Source: Streptomyces sp. NBC_01232
GTDB lineage: Bacteria > Actinomycetota > Actinomycetes > Streptomycetales > Streptomycetaceae
Reading direction: 5' to 3'
Length of the DNA stretch: 64,000 nt
NCBI RefSeq assembly: GCF_035989885.1
Contig: NZ_CP108518.1
Location: 3,702,501-3,766,500, forward strand
Under the pieces are notes generated by a model that saw nothing but the letters and a program-made list of their open reading frames with translations, ran no database searches and had not been told where the DNA came from. The position numbers and the translations under genes are program-made. Position 1 is the first letter of the stretch, and every line of letters starts with the position of its first letter. Shown piece by piece: positions 35,758 through 44,754 of this stretch.

Positions 35758-36846
35758 CTATTCCAGACCGATCGCGTCGCAAGTGGCCTTGAGGGCCTCG
35801 GTGCAGATCTCGTCGACGGTGAAAACGTTGTCAAGGACCAGGGTGCTCCTGATGTTGTCGCGGGTCACGGACACGCCGAGGATGAGGACGGAGGGGACTC
35901 GCTTGGTGGTGGGGCTGCTGACCACCTGGTTGATGACTCCGTCGATCCTGTCGCCCTGGGCGAGAAGGACGGCGATCTCGGCCGCGGCCTCGGCCTCGCG
36001 GGAGTAGGGCTTGTAGACGCTCATGAACTGCTCGCCCGCCACGATCCGCTGCACGGCGGCGAGCTCGGTGTCCTGACCGGTGACCGGCGGCAGGGGGGAG
36101 ACACCGGCGGCCTTGAGGGCGGAGATGATTCCGCCGGCCATGCCGTCGTTGGCGGAATAGACGCCAACGATCTTGTCCTTGCCGAGTGCGGAGATCGCCG
36201 CCGACATGTTGGCGCTCGCGTTCTCCCGCTTCCACTCGGCGGTGTCGTACTCCTTGCCGATGTTCACCTTGCCCTCGAGGACGGCGCGGGCGCCGTCCTT
36301 GTAGCGGGCGGCGTTCGGGTCCGTGAGGGCGCCGTGCATCATGACTATCTTCCCGCTCTTGGCTCTGTCGCCCAGGGAATCCAGCAGGGTCTTGCCCTGG
36401 AGGCGGCCGATGTCCTCGTTGTCGAAGGAGACGTACGCATCGACCGGGCCCTCGGCCAGGCGGTCGTAGGCGACGACCGGGATGCCCGCCGCCTTGGCCT
36501 TCGCCACCGCGCCGGCGATCGCCTTGGAGTCCACCGCGTCGACGACCAGGACATCGACCTTGCTCTCGATCATCGCGTCGGCCTGGGCGTTCTGCTTGGC
36601 CGCGTCCCCCATCGCGTTGGCGTAGACCACCTTGCCCTTGCCGAGGGTCAGCATGGAGACCTTCTTCTCCATCAGCGGCTTGTCGAACTTCTCGTACCGC
36701 GCGGTCTCGTTCTCGGGGAGCAGCAGGCCGATCGTGACGCTGTTGCTCCCGCTCGAGCTGACCTCCTCGGTGGTGCCGCAGGCGGTGAGGGTGGCGGCGA
36801 GCGCCAGCACGGTCAGAGCAGTAGGGGTGCGCAGATACGGGTTCAT
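35758..36846 (-). CDS. Sugar ABC transporter substrate-binding lipoprotein (XylF/RbsB-like)
   Basis: A 362-residue lipoprotein with signal MNPYLRTPTALTVLALAATL and lipobox LTAC (Cys23). The mature protein is a periplasmic-binding-protein type I fold: SVTIGLLLPENETARYEKFDKPLMEKKV, DVLVVDAVDSKAIAGAVAKAKAAGIPVVAYDRL and GVYSANDGMAGGIISALKAAG match xylose/ribose-type binding proteins. A GGGAGGT ribosome binding site precedes the ATG. It normally partners with an ATPase and a permease, but none lies beside it, so it may serve a distant transporter or act as a sensor. Confidence 0.93.
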   Translation of the reverse strand: MNPYLRTPTALTVLALAATLTACGTTEEVSSSGSNSVTIGLLLPENETARYEKFDKPLMEKKVSMLTLGKGKVVYANAMGDAAKQNAQADAMIESKVDVLVVDAVDSKAIAGAVAKAKAAGIPVVAYDRLAEGPVDAYVSFDNEDIGRLQGKTLLDSLGDRAKSGKIVMMHGALTDPNAARYKDGARAVLEGKVNIGKEYDTAEWKRENASANMSAAISALGKDKIVGVYSANDGMAGGIISALKAAGVSPLPPVTGQDTELAAVQRIVAGEQFMSVYKPYSREAEAAAEIAVLLAQGDRIDGVINQVVSSPTTKRVPSVLILGVSVTRDNIRSTLVLDNVFTVDEICTEALKATCDAIGLE

Positions 36847-37113
36847 GCGGTGGGACCTCCCTGACGTGGCCGATTTCGTACGGCCGAGGTGGCGCGGAAC
36901 GCCCTGCCCTTTCCGCTGAGCGGGAGGGTACCGTCCGCCCGCGGGAGCGTGGACGGCGGCCGGGACCGAACTCCACCGAGCACTGTCCCGGGGCGACGGG
37001 CCGGCCACTGCCAAGCCCTGGTCACCCTCGCCCGCCTACGACTCCGGCTCCCCACCTGACGTTGAAGACCGAGGACAACGCGGGCTCGGCCGACAGGATC
37101 CGGAAGGGACGGC

Positions 37114-37986
37114 CTAGCCCGCCTGAGCCTTGGTGGTTGCGGTCTTGGCGGTGGCCTTGGTGTACAGCTGGGCCGCGTACTCGCCGAGGACCGTGCTGGT
37201 CGACACGTCGTCCGTCTCCCCGCCCGTGAGGATGCCGACGATCTTCCCGTCGCGGGCGATCCACGCGCTGCCGCTGGTGCCGCCCGGGAAGTCGGCGCAG
37301 TCGAAGCGCTGCTGGGTCGCGCTCTCGCGGACGGCGACCGACGTGCAGGTGCGGGGGATCTTGCGGTCGGCGGGGTAACCGGTCACGGTCACCTCCTCGC
37401 CCGCGCGGCCGCTGGTGTCGAGCACGGCCGCGCCGGTCACGTCCTCGATGGTGCGGCCCTTGTCGTCCGGGGCGAGGCGCGCGAAGGCGAGGTCGTAGTC
37501 GTCGTCCGTGCCCTCGGCCCAGCGGTCGTCCTCGAAGACCTGCTCGATCTTCCATGTGCCGTACGGGGCGAAGCCGTTGGCGTAGGCGGGGGCGAAGACG
37601 GCGCTGCCGCCGCTCTGGTCCCCCTCGAGCAGGCAGTGCCCGGCAGTGATGATCAGGTTCCGGCCGGGGCTGCTCACCACGGTGGCGGTGCAGAAGTGGT
37701 CACTGTCCAGGCCGTCGGTGAACAGGGCCCCGGTGAAGGCTGCGGGCCCGCCGGGCGGCGGGGTGACGGCCGGCGGCAGGGTGGTGCCGGGGAGCGGGGT
37801 GAGCTGGGGCTTCGCGGCTTGCGATCGCGACGACGGTCCCGTCGGCGAAGCGGACGGCGCGGCTTTCGCGCGTACGGGCGGGACCCCTTCGGGTGGCGGC
37901 GCGAGCTTGGCCACCGCGGCCGACGCCCCCAGAGCCGCCATCGCGCACAGCACCGCCGTCACGACGGTCCGCTTGTCCACCGGCAT
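37114..37986 (-). CDS. Secreted trypsin-like serine protease
   Basis: A 290-residue exported peptidase. The signal peptide (residues 1-27) is followed by a Pro/Ala/Ser-rich propeptide or linker to about residue 80. The chymotrypsin-fold domain carries the triad His117 (TAGHC), Asp165 (DYDLAFAR) and Ser238 (GGTSGS), with cysteine pairs near residues 99/118 and 214/230. I use ATG 37986 because GGAAGG lies 6 bases upstream; it directly abuts the alternative ATG 37992. It stands alone. The target is unknown; the family includes secreted proteases of Streptomyces. Confidence 0.92.
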   Translation of the reverse strand: MPVDKRTVVTAVLCAMAALGASAAVAKLAPPPEGVPPVRAKAAPSASPTGPSSRSQAAKPQLTPLPGTTLPPAVTPPPGGPAAFTGALFTDGLDSDHFCTATVVSSPGRNLIITAGHCLLEGDQSGGSAVFAPAYANGFAPYGTWKIEQVFEDDRWAEGTDDDYDLAFARLAPDDKGRTIEDVTGAAVLDTSGRAGEEVTVTGYPADRKIPRTCTSVAVRESATQQRFDCADFPGGTSGSAWIARDGKIVGILTGGETDDVSTSTVLGEYAAQLYTKATAKTATTKAQAG

Positions 37987-38070
37987 GATCATCCTTCCGC
38001 TTCACCCTGGCGAAGCATGCCCCGGCGGCAGGTGCGGTTGCAAGAACGCGGACGGCTTCCGGCCCCCTCC

Positions 38071-38565
38071 TCACACGGGTCCGGCCTGCAGATCACATAC
38101 GAGGCGCAGGCCCGGACGGCCGTCCAGATCGATCTCGCCGACGGGTACGAATCCGGTACGGGCCAGCACTGCGCGCGAAGCGGGGTTGTCGAGCGTGGTG
38201 ACCGCGCGCAGCCCGGTCAGTCCGTACTGCGCGACCGCGAGGCCCCGGGCCTCGCGGACCGCGGCCGTCGCCAGGCCCCGGCCGGCGGCGCGCTCCGCGA
38301 TCCGGTACCCGAGCTCGGCCGAACCGTCGGCCGCGTCGACGAGGTTGACCCGGCCCACGATCTCGCCGTCGTCCTCCACCAGCACGTGGAAGAAGCACAG
38401 CCCGGCGGCCTGCTCGGCCAGCAGCGAGGCGTGCCGCTCGTCGAAGCGGTCGAAGTACTGATCGCCGCGGTCGGGCACGGAGGCGGCGAAGTAGGCCCGG
38501 TTCTCCCGCTCGAACGCGAGCAGGGCCGGGGCGTGGTCGAGGCGGAGCAACTGGAGTCGGGGCAC
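38071..38565 (-). CDS. GNAT family N-acetyltransferase (RimJ/RimL-like)
   Basis: A 164-residue acetyl-CoA-dependent acyltransferase. The CoA-binding region ELGYRIAERAAGRGLATAAV (near residues 84-103) and LRAVTTLDNPASRAVLARTGFV are characteristic of the RimJ/RimL group that acetylates protein N termini, antibiotics or small amines. The substrate is unknown. The GTG start at 38565 has TAGCAT six bases upstream on its strand and no Shine-Dalgarno sequence, so it is likely leaderless. Confidence 0.9.
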   Translation of the reverse strand: MPRLQLLRLDHAPALLAFERENRAYFAASVPDRGDQYFDRFDERHASLLAEQAAGLCFFHVLVEDDGEIVGRVNLVDAADGSAELGYRIAERAAGRGLATAAVREARGLAVAQYGLTGLRAVTTLDNPASRAVLARTGFVPVGEIDLDGRPGLRLVCDLQAGPV

Positions 38566-38571
38566 GGCCCG

Positions 38572-38577
38572 ATGCTA
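38572..38577 (-). promoter_or_regulatory. Possible leaderless -10 element TAGCAT
   Basis: Read on the minus strand, TAGCAT ends 6 bp before the GTG at 38565. Confidence 0.35.
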
Positions 38578-38834
38578 GGCCGACTCCCGGCCGCGCGCCG
38601 GGACGAACCCTCGGGGCTGCCGCCGGCCGCGTGACCCGGCCAGGTGTGCGCGGGCGGGGTGGCGGCTGGACGGCGAGGTCTGCCGCGGGGGCGGCACGGG
38701 ATCCTCCGGCGGGCTCGGTTCGGTGTGGCGGTCCCGGCCTCACCCGCCTGGACCCGGCCTCACCGAACCGGCTCCCTCCCCGGATCCGGCGTCGGCACGA
38801 TCCCTCCCTCCCCCTGCGGGGGAAGCCCCTCGTC

Positions 38835-40076
38835 CTACGGGCGCGCGGTCACGCCCCCCGGCCCCGCCCACAGGCCGTCCGCCGTGAGGCCGAGCAGGTC
38901 GATCGCGTTGCCGCGCACGATGCGGTCCACCACGTCCGGCGCCAGGTGTCCCATCTGGGCCTCGCCGACCTCGCGGGACTTGGGCCAGGTCGAGTCCGAG
39001 TGGGGGTAGTCCGTCTCGTACAGGACGTTGGCGACACCGATCGAGTCGAGGTTCTTCAGGCCGAACGCGTCGTCGAAGAAGCAGCCGAAGACGTGCTCGG
39101 CGAAGAGCTCCGACGGCGGGCGCAGCACCTTGTCCGCGACCCCGCCCCAGCCCCGGTTCTCCTCCCAGACCACGTTCGCGCGCTCCAGGATGTACGGGAT
39201 CCAGCCGATCTGGCCCTCCGCGTACATGATCTTCAGGTTGGGGAAGCGCTCGAACTTGCCGCTCATCAGCCAGTCGACCATCGAGAAGCAGCAGTTGGCG
39301 AAGGTGATGGTGGAGCCGACCGCGGGCGGGGCGTCCGCGGAGGTGGACGGCATGCGGGAGGAGGAGCCGATGTGCATGGCGATGACCGTGCCGGTCTCGT
39401 TGCACGCCTCCAGCAAGGGGTCCCAGTCGTCCGTGTGGATGGAGGGGAGGCCCAGGTGCGGGGGTATCTCGGAGAAGGCGACCGCGCGCACGCCGCGTGC
39501 GGCGTTGCGGCGGACCTCGGCGGCGGCCAGACGGGCGTCCCAGAGCGGGATCAGGGTGAGGGGGATCAGACGGCCGCGGGCGTCGGGGCCGCACCACTCC
39601 TCCACCATCCAGTCGTTGTAGGCCCGTACGCCGAGGAGGCCCAGCTCGCGGTCCTTGGCCTCGGTGAAGGTCTGGCCGCAGAAGCGGGGGAAGGTCGGGA
39701 AGCAGAGGGCGGACTGGACGTGGTTGACGTCCATGTCCGCGAGCCGGTCGGGAACCGAGAAGGACCCCGGGCGCATCTGCTCGTAGGTGATGACTTCCAG
39801 CTTGATCTCATCGCGGTCGTACCCGACAGCCGTGTCGAGTCGGGTGAGCGGCCGGTGCAGGTCCTCGTACACCCACCAGTCGCCGATGGGGCCGTCGTCG
39901 CCCTTGGCCCCCATGACGGGAGCGAACTTGCCGCCGAGGAAGGTCATTTCCTTCAACGGGGCGCGGACGACTCGGGGCCCGATGTCGCGGTACTTGGACG
40001 GGAGCCGGTCCCGCCAGACGTGGGGGGGCTCCACCGTGTGGTCGTCCACCGAGATGATCTTCGGGAAGGTCTCCAT
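38835..40076 (-). CDS. Amidohydrolase 2 family protein
   Basis: A 413-residue TIM-barrel metal-dependent hydrolase of the amidohydrolase-2 (ACMSD-like) family. The N-terminal metal or substrate motif is ISVDDHTVEPPHVW, and MHIGSSS, FANCCFSMVDWLMSG and ETDYPHSDSTWP carry later conserved residues including a His and the C-terminal Asp. Relatives are decarboxylases or hydrolases of aromatic and ring-cleavage products. The substrate is unknown. The ATG at 40076 has an exact CTGACG-N3-CGTCAG operator 21 bp upstream, which places it in the TetR-type regulon. It is divergent from afsR. Confidence 0.9.
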   Translation of the reverse strand: METFPKIISVDDHTVEPPHVWRDRLPSKYRDIGPRVVRAPLKEMTFLGGKFAPVMGAKGDDGPIGDWWVYEDLHRPLTRLDTAVGYDRDEIKLEVITYEQMRPGSFSVPDRLADMDVNHVQSALCFPTFPRFCGQTFTEAKDRELGLLGVRAYNDWMVEEWCGPDARGRLIPLTLIPLWDARLAAAEVRRNAARGVRAVAFSEIPPHLGLPSIHTDDWDPLLEACNETGTVIAMHIGSSSRMPSTSADAPPAVGSTITFANCCFSMVDWLMSGKFERFPNLKIMYAEGQIGWIPYILERANVVWEENRGWGGVADKVLRPPSELFAEHVFGCFFDDAFGLKNLDSIGVANVLYETDYPHSDSTWPKSREVGEAQMGHLAPDVVDRIVRGNAIDLLGLTADGLWAGPGGVTARP

Positions 40077-40097
40077 GACCCATACGGTAGCGCTGAT

Positions 40098-40112
40098 CTG
40101 ACGAACCGTCAG
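40098..40112. promoter_or_regulatory. TetR-type operator, exact copy
   Basis: CTGACG-AAC-CGTCAG between the amidohydrolase (start 40076, leftward) and afsR (start 40208, rightward). It is 21 bp from the former and 95 bp from the latter. Confidence 0.75.
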
Positions 40113-40207
40113 CTAGTTGGTCCGTGATCGGTCAACTACGGGCTGACGTGTACGCGCGAGACAGGGCAGACTGACCATGACACCGACGGAAGGCAGGGGG
40201 ACGACAG

Positions 40208-43200
40208 ATGGACGGCGTACCGGCCATCCCGAGCCCGCGGAAACACCCCGAGGCCCGTACGGCTGCCGCCGCACCCGAAACCGGGGCGCGCCCCGTCGCC
40301 CGTCCCGCCGGGACGCGGGGCGAGGCGGGTGACGATGCCGTGGCCAAGTCCGTGTCGCGGAGGGCAACCGCCGCCGCGGGCACCGCTGCAGGCACCTCCG
40401 CGGGCACCACCCCGGACGCTAGGACCGCGGCAGGCGCCAGAACCCGTACCGGAACCGATAGCGGAACCGGAAGCGGAACCACCACGCGCTCCACCCCGGC
40501 CTCCACCGCCTCCACCGCCTCCGCCCCGGACGCCGCGGCCGCCGCGGCCGCCGCCGTGGGTGCGGAGGCGGCCCCCGGCGAGTCCCGCTTCGCCGTCCTC
40601 GGCCCCGTCCGCGCCTGGCGCGGCGCCGAGGCCCTGCCCTCCGGCACCCCCCAGCAGCGCGCCCTGCTCGCGGTACTCCTGCTGCGCGACGGCCGCACCG
40701 CCACCGCGCCCGAGCTCATCGACGCCATCTGGGGCGAGGACCCGCCGCAGCAGGCCCTCGCCACCATCCGTACGTACGCCTCCCGCCTGCGCAAGGTCGT
40801 CGCCCCGGGCCTGCTCGTCACCGAGTCCGGCGGCTACGCCATACGGCTGCGCTCCGCCGCCACCCTCGACCTCGGCGTCGCCCGCAGCCTCGCAGCCGAT
40901 GCCGAGACGGCCCGCGCCGCGGGCGACCGCTCCCTCGCCCGTACGCTCCTCGCCCGCGCCCTCGACCTCTGGGAGGGCGAGCCCCTCGCCGGGATCCCGG
41001 GACCCGCGGCCTCGACCGAGCGCACCCGGCTCGCCGAATGGCGCCTCCAGCTGCTGGAGACCCGTCTCGACCTCGACCTGGAGGTCGGCCACCACGCCGA
41101 GGCCGTCTCCGAGCTCACCGCCCTCACCGCCGCCCACCCGCTGCGCGAACGCCTGCGCGAGCTGCTGATGCTCGCCCTCTACCGCAGCGGCCGGCAGGCC
41201 GAGGCCCTCGCCGTCTACGCAGACACCCGCCGCCTCCTCGCCGACGAGCTCGGCGTCGACCCGCGCCCCGAGCTGTCCGCGCTCCAGCAGCGCATCCTGA
41301 ACGCCGATGCCGATCTCGCCCGCGCCGAGGACCCGGCCCCGGCCGCCGCGACCGTTCACGTGAGGCCCGCCCAATTGCCTGCGACCGTCCCCGACTTCAC
41401 CGGCCGCTCCAGTTTCGTCGCCGAGCTGGGCGCCATCCTCGGCGGCGGCGCCCACGACCAGGTCATGGCCGTCTCCGCGCTGGCCGGCATCGGCGGCGTC
41501 GGCAAGACCACCCTCGCCGTGCACGTCGCCCACGCCGCCCGCCCGCACTTCCCCGACGGCCAGCTCTACGTCGACCTCCAGGGCACCGAGGCCCGCCCCG
41601 CCGAGCCGGAGGCCGTCCTCGGCTCCTTCCTGCGCGCGCTGGGCACCCCCGACACCGCCATCCCCGACTCCCCCGCCGACCGGGCCGCGCTCTACCGCTC
41701 CACCCTCGACGGCCGACGCGTCCTGGTCCTCCTCGACAACGCCCGCGACGCCGCCCAGGTCCGCCCGCTGCTGCCAGGCACCGCAGGCTGCGCCGCCCTC
41801 GTCACCAGCCGGGTCCGCATGGCGGGCCTCGCCGGGGCCCATCTCGTCGACCTCGACGTGATGAGCCCCGATGAGGCCCTCCAGCTCTTCACCCGGATCG
41901 TCGGCGAGGAGCGCGTGCGCGCCGAACGGCAAGCCGCCCTCAACGTCGTCGGCGCCTGCGGCTTCCTGCCGCTCGCCATCCGCATCGCCGCCTCCCGGCT
42001 GGCCGCCCGCCGCACCTGGACGGTCTCCGTCCTCGCCGCCAAGCTCGCCGACGAGCGCCGCCGCCTCGACGAGCTCCAGGCCGGCGACCTCGCCGTCAAG
42101 GCCACCTTCGAGCTGGGCTACGGCCAGCTCGAGCCCGCCCAGCAGCGCGCCTTCCGCCTCCTCGGCCTCGCCGACGGCCCCGACATCTCGCTGTCCGCCG
42201 CAGCCGCCGTGCTCGACCTGCCCGAGTACGACACCGAGGACCTCCTCGAGGCCTTAGTCGACTGCTCCCTGCTCGAATCCGCCGCTCCCGGACGCTACCG
42301 CTTCCACGACCTCGTACGCCTCTACGCGCGTGCCTGCGCCGAACGCGACGAGCAGCCGCCGAGTGGGCGCGAGGCTGCCCTGGACCGGCTGCTGGACTTC
42401 TACCTGGCCACCGCCTCCGGCGTCTACGCCCTGGAGCGCCCCGGCGACCGGCTGCCCGCGCACCTGTCCGACACCCACTACCCGGGGCTGGTCTTCGCCG
42501 AACCGCGCACCGCCCTGGACTGGCTGTACGCCGAGGCCGACCCGCTGCTGGCGTGCGTACGGCAGGCCGCCGTACGGGGCGGCGAGACGCTGGTCCTGCG
42601 CCGGGCCGTGGACCTGCTGTGGGCGGCGAAGGACCTGGCCGAGTCCGGGGCCAACTCCCGGCAGTACGAGTCCGCCGCCGTCGCCCTGCGCGACGCGGCC
42701 CAGGCCGCCAAGGACCCGTACGCCGAGGGCCGCGCCCGCACCACCCTCACCAACGTCCACCTGGTCGCGGGCCGGTTCGCCGAGGCCGACGACGAGGCCG
42801 CCCGGGCCACCGTGCTCGCCCGCGAGGCCGGCGACCCGCTGCCCATGTGCTGGGCGCCCAACGACCGCGGGATCATCGCCCTCTACCAGGGCCGGCACAC
42901 GGACGGCGAGCGCTACCTGCTGGAGGCCATCGAGAACTTCCGCGCCGACGGCAACAACGTCGGCGAGGCCAGCGCCCTGTGCAACCTCTCCCGCATCCAC
43001 GTGGAACTGGGCCGTCTGCCCAGCGCCATAGACCTCGCCCAGCAGGGCATCGCCATCTACGACCGGATGGGGCTCAGCCTGCGCCTGGCCAACGGCCGCT
43101 ACGCGCTCGGCATCGCCCTCACCCAGGCGGGCCGGCTCGGCGAGGCCCTCGCGCAGCTCGCGGAGGCGCTGTCGCTGTTCCACGACAACCGCCAGCCGCT

Positions 43201-43483
43201 GTGGGAGGGCGTGACCCACTTCCGGCTCGCCGAGGCCCACCTGGCGGCGCGCCGGCCCACGCTGGCCGCCTCGCACGCCGAGCAGGCGATCGCGCTGCGC
43301 GGCATCGGCGGGGAGTGGCGGCGGGCCACGGTCCTGACGGTGCTCGGCAAGGCGCTGCGGCGGCTGGGGCAGACGGACCGGGCGCGGGCGTGCTGGCGGG
43401 ACGCGGAGAGCGTGTTCACGCAGCTGAGGTCGACCGAACTGGGCGAGGTCCAGGCCCTGCTGGCTTCGGAGATCGCCGCCTGA
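40208..43483 (+). CDS. afsR: AfsR, SARP-type global regulator of secondary metabolism
   Basis: A 1091-residue regulator. Residues 1-120 are a low-complexity Ala/Thr/Arg/Gly region, longer than I recall for the S. coelicolor protein (about 993 residues in total). A SARP DNA-binding domain follows (about 125-205), then a bacterial transcriptional activation domain (about 210-355), an NB-ARC ATPase with P-loop GIGGVGKTT near residue 430 and LVLLDNARD, and C-terminal TPR-like repeats (about 750-1080). In S. coelicolor AfsR is phosphorylated by Ser/Thr kinases such as AfsK and activates afsS. A strong GGAAGG/GGGGG-rich ribosome binding site precedes the ATG. The gene order afsR-afsS downstream supports the assignment. 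Confidence 0.9.
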   Translation: MDGVPAIPSPRKHPEARTAAAAPETGARPVARPAGTRGEAGDDAVAKSVSRRATAAAGTAAGTSAGTTPDARTAAGARTRTGTDSGTGSGTTTRSTPASTASTASAPDAAAAAAAAVGAEAAPGESRFAVLGPVRAWRGAEALPSGTPQQRALLAVLLLRDGRTATAPELIDAIWGEDPPQQALATIRTYASRLRKVVAPGLLVTESGGYAIRLRSAATLDLGVARSLAADAETARAAGDRSLARTLLARALDLWEGEPLAGIPGPAASTERTRLAEWRLQLLETRLDLDLEVGHHAEAVSELTALTAAHPLRERLRELLMLALYRSGRQAEALAVYADTRRLLADELGVDPRPELSALQQRILNADADLARAEDPAPAAATVHVRPAQLPATVPDFTGRSSFVAELGAILGGGAHDQVMAVSALAGIGGVGKTTLAVHVAHAARPHFPDGQLYVDLQGTEARPAEPEAVLGSFLRALGTPDTAIPDSPADRAALYRSTLDGRRVLVLLDNARDAAQVRPLLPGTAGCAALVTSRVRMAGLAGAHLVDLDVMSPDEALQLFTRIVGEERVRAERQAALNVVGACGFLPLAIRIAASRLAARRTWTVSVLAAKLADERRRLDELQAGDLAVKATFELGYGQLEPAQQRAFRLLGLADGPDISLSAAAAVLDLPEYDTEDLLEALVDCSLLESAAPGRYRFHDLVRLYARACAERDEQPPSGREAALDRLLDFYLATASGVYALERPGDRLPAHLSDTHYPGLVFAEPRTALDWLYAEADPLLACVRQAAVRGGETLVLRRAVDLLWAAKDLAESGANSRQYESAAVALRDAAQAAKDPYAEGRARTTLTNVHLVAGRFAEADDEAARATVLAREAGDPLPMCWAPNDRGIIALYQGRHTDGERYLLEAIENFRADGNNVGEASALCNLSRIHVELGRLPSAIDLAQQGIAIYDRMGLSLRLANGRYALGIALTQAGRLGEALAQLAEALSLFHDNRQPLWEGVTHFRLAEAHLAARRPTLAASHAEQAIALRGIGGEWRRATVLTVLGKALRRLGQTDRARACWRDAESVFTQLRSTELGEVQALLASEIAA

Positions 43484-43510
43484 GCTGCGGGGACGCCGGC
43501 TGAACGCGGC

Positions 43511-43528
43511 GTTCATCGTTCGTTTATC
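43511..43528 (+). promoter_or_regulatory. Candidate AfsR box in the afsS promoter
   Basis: Direct repeats GTTCATC (43511-43517) and GTTTATC (43522-43528), 11 bp apart, sit upstream of an ATAGGT-like -10 (43542-43547). AfsR activates afsS through 11-bp-spaced direct repeats overlapping the -35 region, and PhoP can bind the same type of sequence. Confidence 0.6.
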
Positions 43529-43661
43529 ACCGTCGGACACGATAGGTGCATCGACCCGGCGCGTCGGGGGGGCGCCCGGGCCGGTTGGTGGACTACCCGT
43601 TCGGCGGTCATCGGGGGAATCGCCGAACGGGCCCGGCCCTAACCATCCATCAGGAGAACCG

Positions 43662-43844
43662 ATGACGACGAACGAGAACCTCAAGCCGCTCGACAACCAC
43701 GCCTCGGGCGTCGAGATCGAGACTCTGGACAACCACGCTTCGGGCATCGAGATCAAGCCGCTCGAGAAGGACGCGGCTCCGGCCGCCGCCGCGGACGAGG
43801 AGATCCAGACGCTGGACAACCACGCGTCCGGTCCGCGCCCGTAG
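43662..43844 (+). CDS. afsS: AfsS, small activator of antibiotic production
   Basis: A 60-residue acidic protein just downstream of afsR, the same order as in S. coelicolor where AfsS has 63 residues with three imperfect repeats containing DNH. Here LDNHASG occurs exactly three times (residues 10-16, 22-28 and 51-57), and the first two lie in 12-residue units. The third is separated by an Ala-rich spacer. AfsS overproduction stimulates antibiotic synthesis; its mechanism is not settled. The ribosome binding site AGGAGA lies before the ATG. A candidate AfsR box is found 130-150 bp upstream. Confidence 0.85.
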   Translation: MTTNENLKPLDNHASGVEIETLDNHASGIEIKPLEKDAAPAAAADEEIQTLDNHASGPRP

Positions 43845-43941
43845 CGCTCGCAGGACATACGGGGGATTTCAACGGGGGAACGGCGGTCGCGGTGGCCCGG
43901 AGGGGGAGCCACCGCGACCGCCGTACACGTGCGTGGCGGCA

Positions 43942-43947
43942 TAGGCT
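43942..43947 (+). promoter_or_regulatory. Possible leaderless -10 element TAGGCT
   Basis: TAGGCT ends 6 bp before the GTG at 43954. Confidence 0.35.
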
Positions 43948-43953
43948 GGGGGT

Positions 43954-44685
43954 GTGTTCTCCTCCCACGGGCCGAGCGTCCGCGAACTGGCAGTGCAGGG
44001 CCTCTCCTCGGTCGAGCGGGGCTACGACCTCCTCGCGCCGAAGTTCGACCACACCCCCTTCCGCACCCCGGACCGCATGCTCGACGCCGTCGAGGAGACC
44101 CTCGCCCAGTACGAGGGCACCTTCGGTGCGGGCCTGGACGTGTGCTGCGGCACGGGCGCCGGGATCGCCATGCTGCACCGGCTGTGCCGGGGGCGCGTGA
44201 CGGGCGTCGACCTCAGCGCGGGCATGCTCGCGGAGGCGGAGCGCCGGTACGGCTCGGACAGTGCGCGCGTGGACTTCGTACGGGCCGACGCGCGGGCCCT
44301 GCCGCCCGCCCTCGCGGACGGCTACGACCTGGCGGTCAGCTTCGGGGCCTTCGGGCACTTCCTCCCGTCGGAGCGCCCCGCGCTCTTCGCCGGGATCCAC
44401 TCCGCCCTGCGCGAGGGCGGCCTCTTCGCGTTCCCGATCGGCGCCCCGCTCCCGCTCGGCTCACCGGTGTGGTGGGCGACGACGGGCTTCGACGCGGCGA
44501 TGCGGGTGCGCAACGCGGTGTGGCGCCCCCCGTTCGTCATGTACTACCGCACCTTCCCGCTCGGCGGGGTCCGCACGGACCTCCGGGCGGCCGGCTTCAC
44601 GGTCGAGACGGTCCCCCTGGACCACTTCGGCCGCCGCCCGGACGGCACCCCCCACTGGCGGCTCCTCCTGGCCCGCCGCCGGTAG
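43954..44685 (+). CDS. Class I SAM-dependent methyltransferase
   Basis: A 243-residue methyltransferase with motif I LDVCCGTGAGI (SAM binding, about residues 61-71), motif II VTGVDLSAGML and the post-motif segment GYDLAVSFGAFGHF. An N-terminal helical region binds or caps the substrate, which is unknown. The GTG start at 43954 has TAGGCT 6 bp upstream, consistent with a leaderless transcript. It follows afsS by 109 bp. Confidence 0.9.
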   Translation: MFSSHGPSVRELAVQGLSSVERGYDLLAPKFDHTPFRTPDRMLDAVEETLAQYEGTFGAGLDVCCGTGAGIAMLHRLCRGRVTGVDLSAGMLAEAERRYGSDSARVDFVRADARALPPALADGYDLAVSFGAFGHFLPSERPALFAGIHSALREGGLFAFPIGAPLPLGSPVWWATTGFDAAMRVRNAVWRPPFVMYYRTFPLGGVRTDLRAAGFTVETVPLDHFGRRPDGTPHWRLLLARRR

Positions 44686-44754
44686 CGCGCGGGCACCGCT
44701 CGGGCGGTTCCCTCGGCTCGCGAGCACCTCGATCAGCTCTCCCCACTCGACCGC

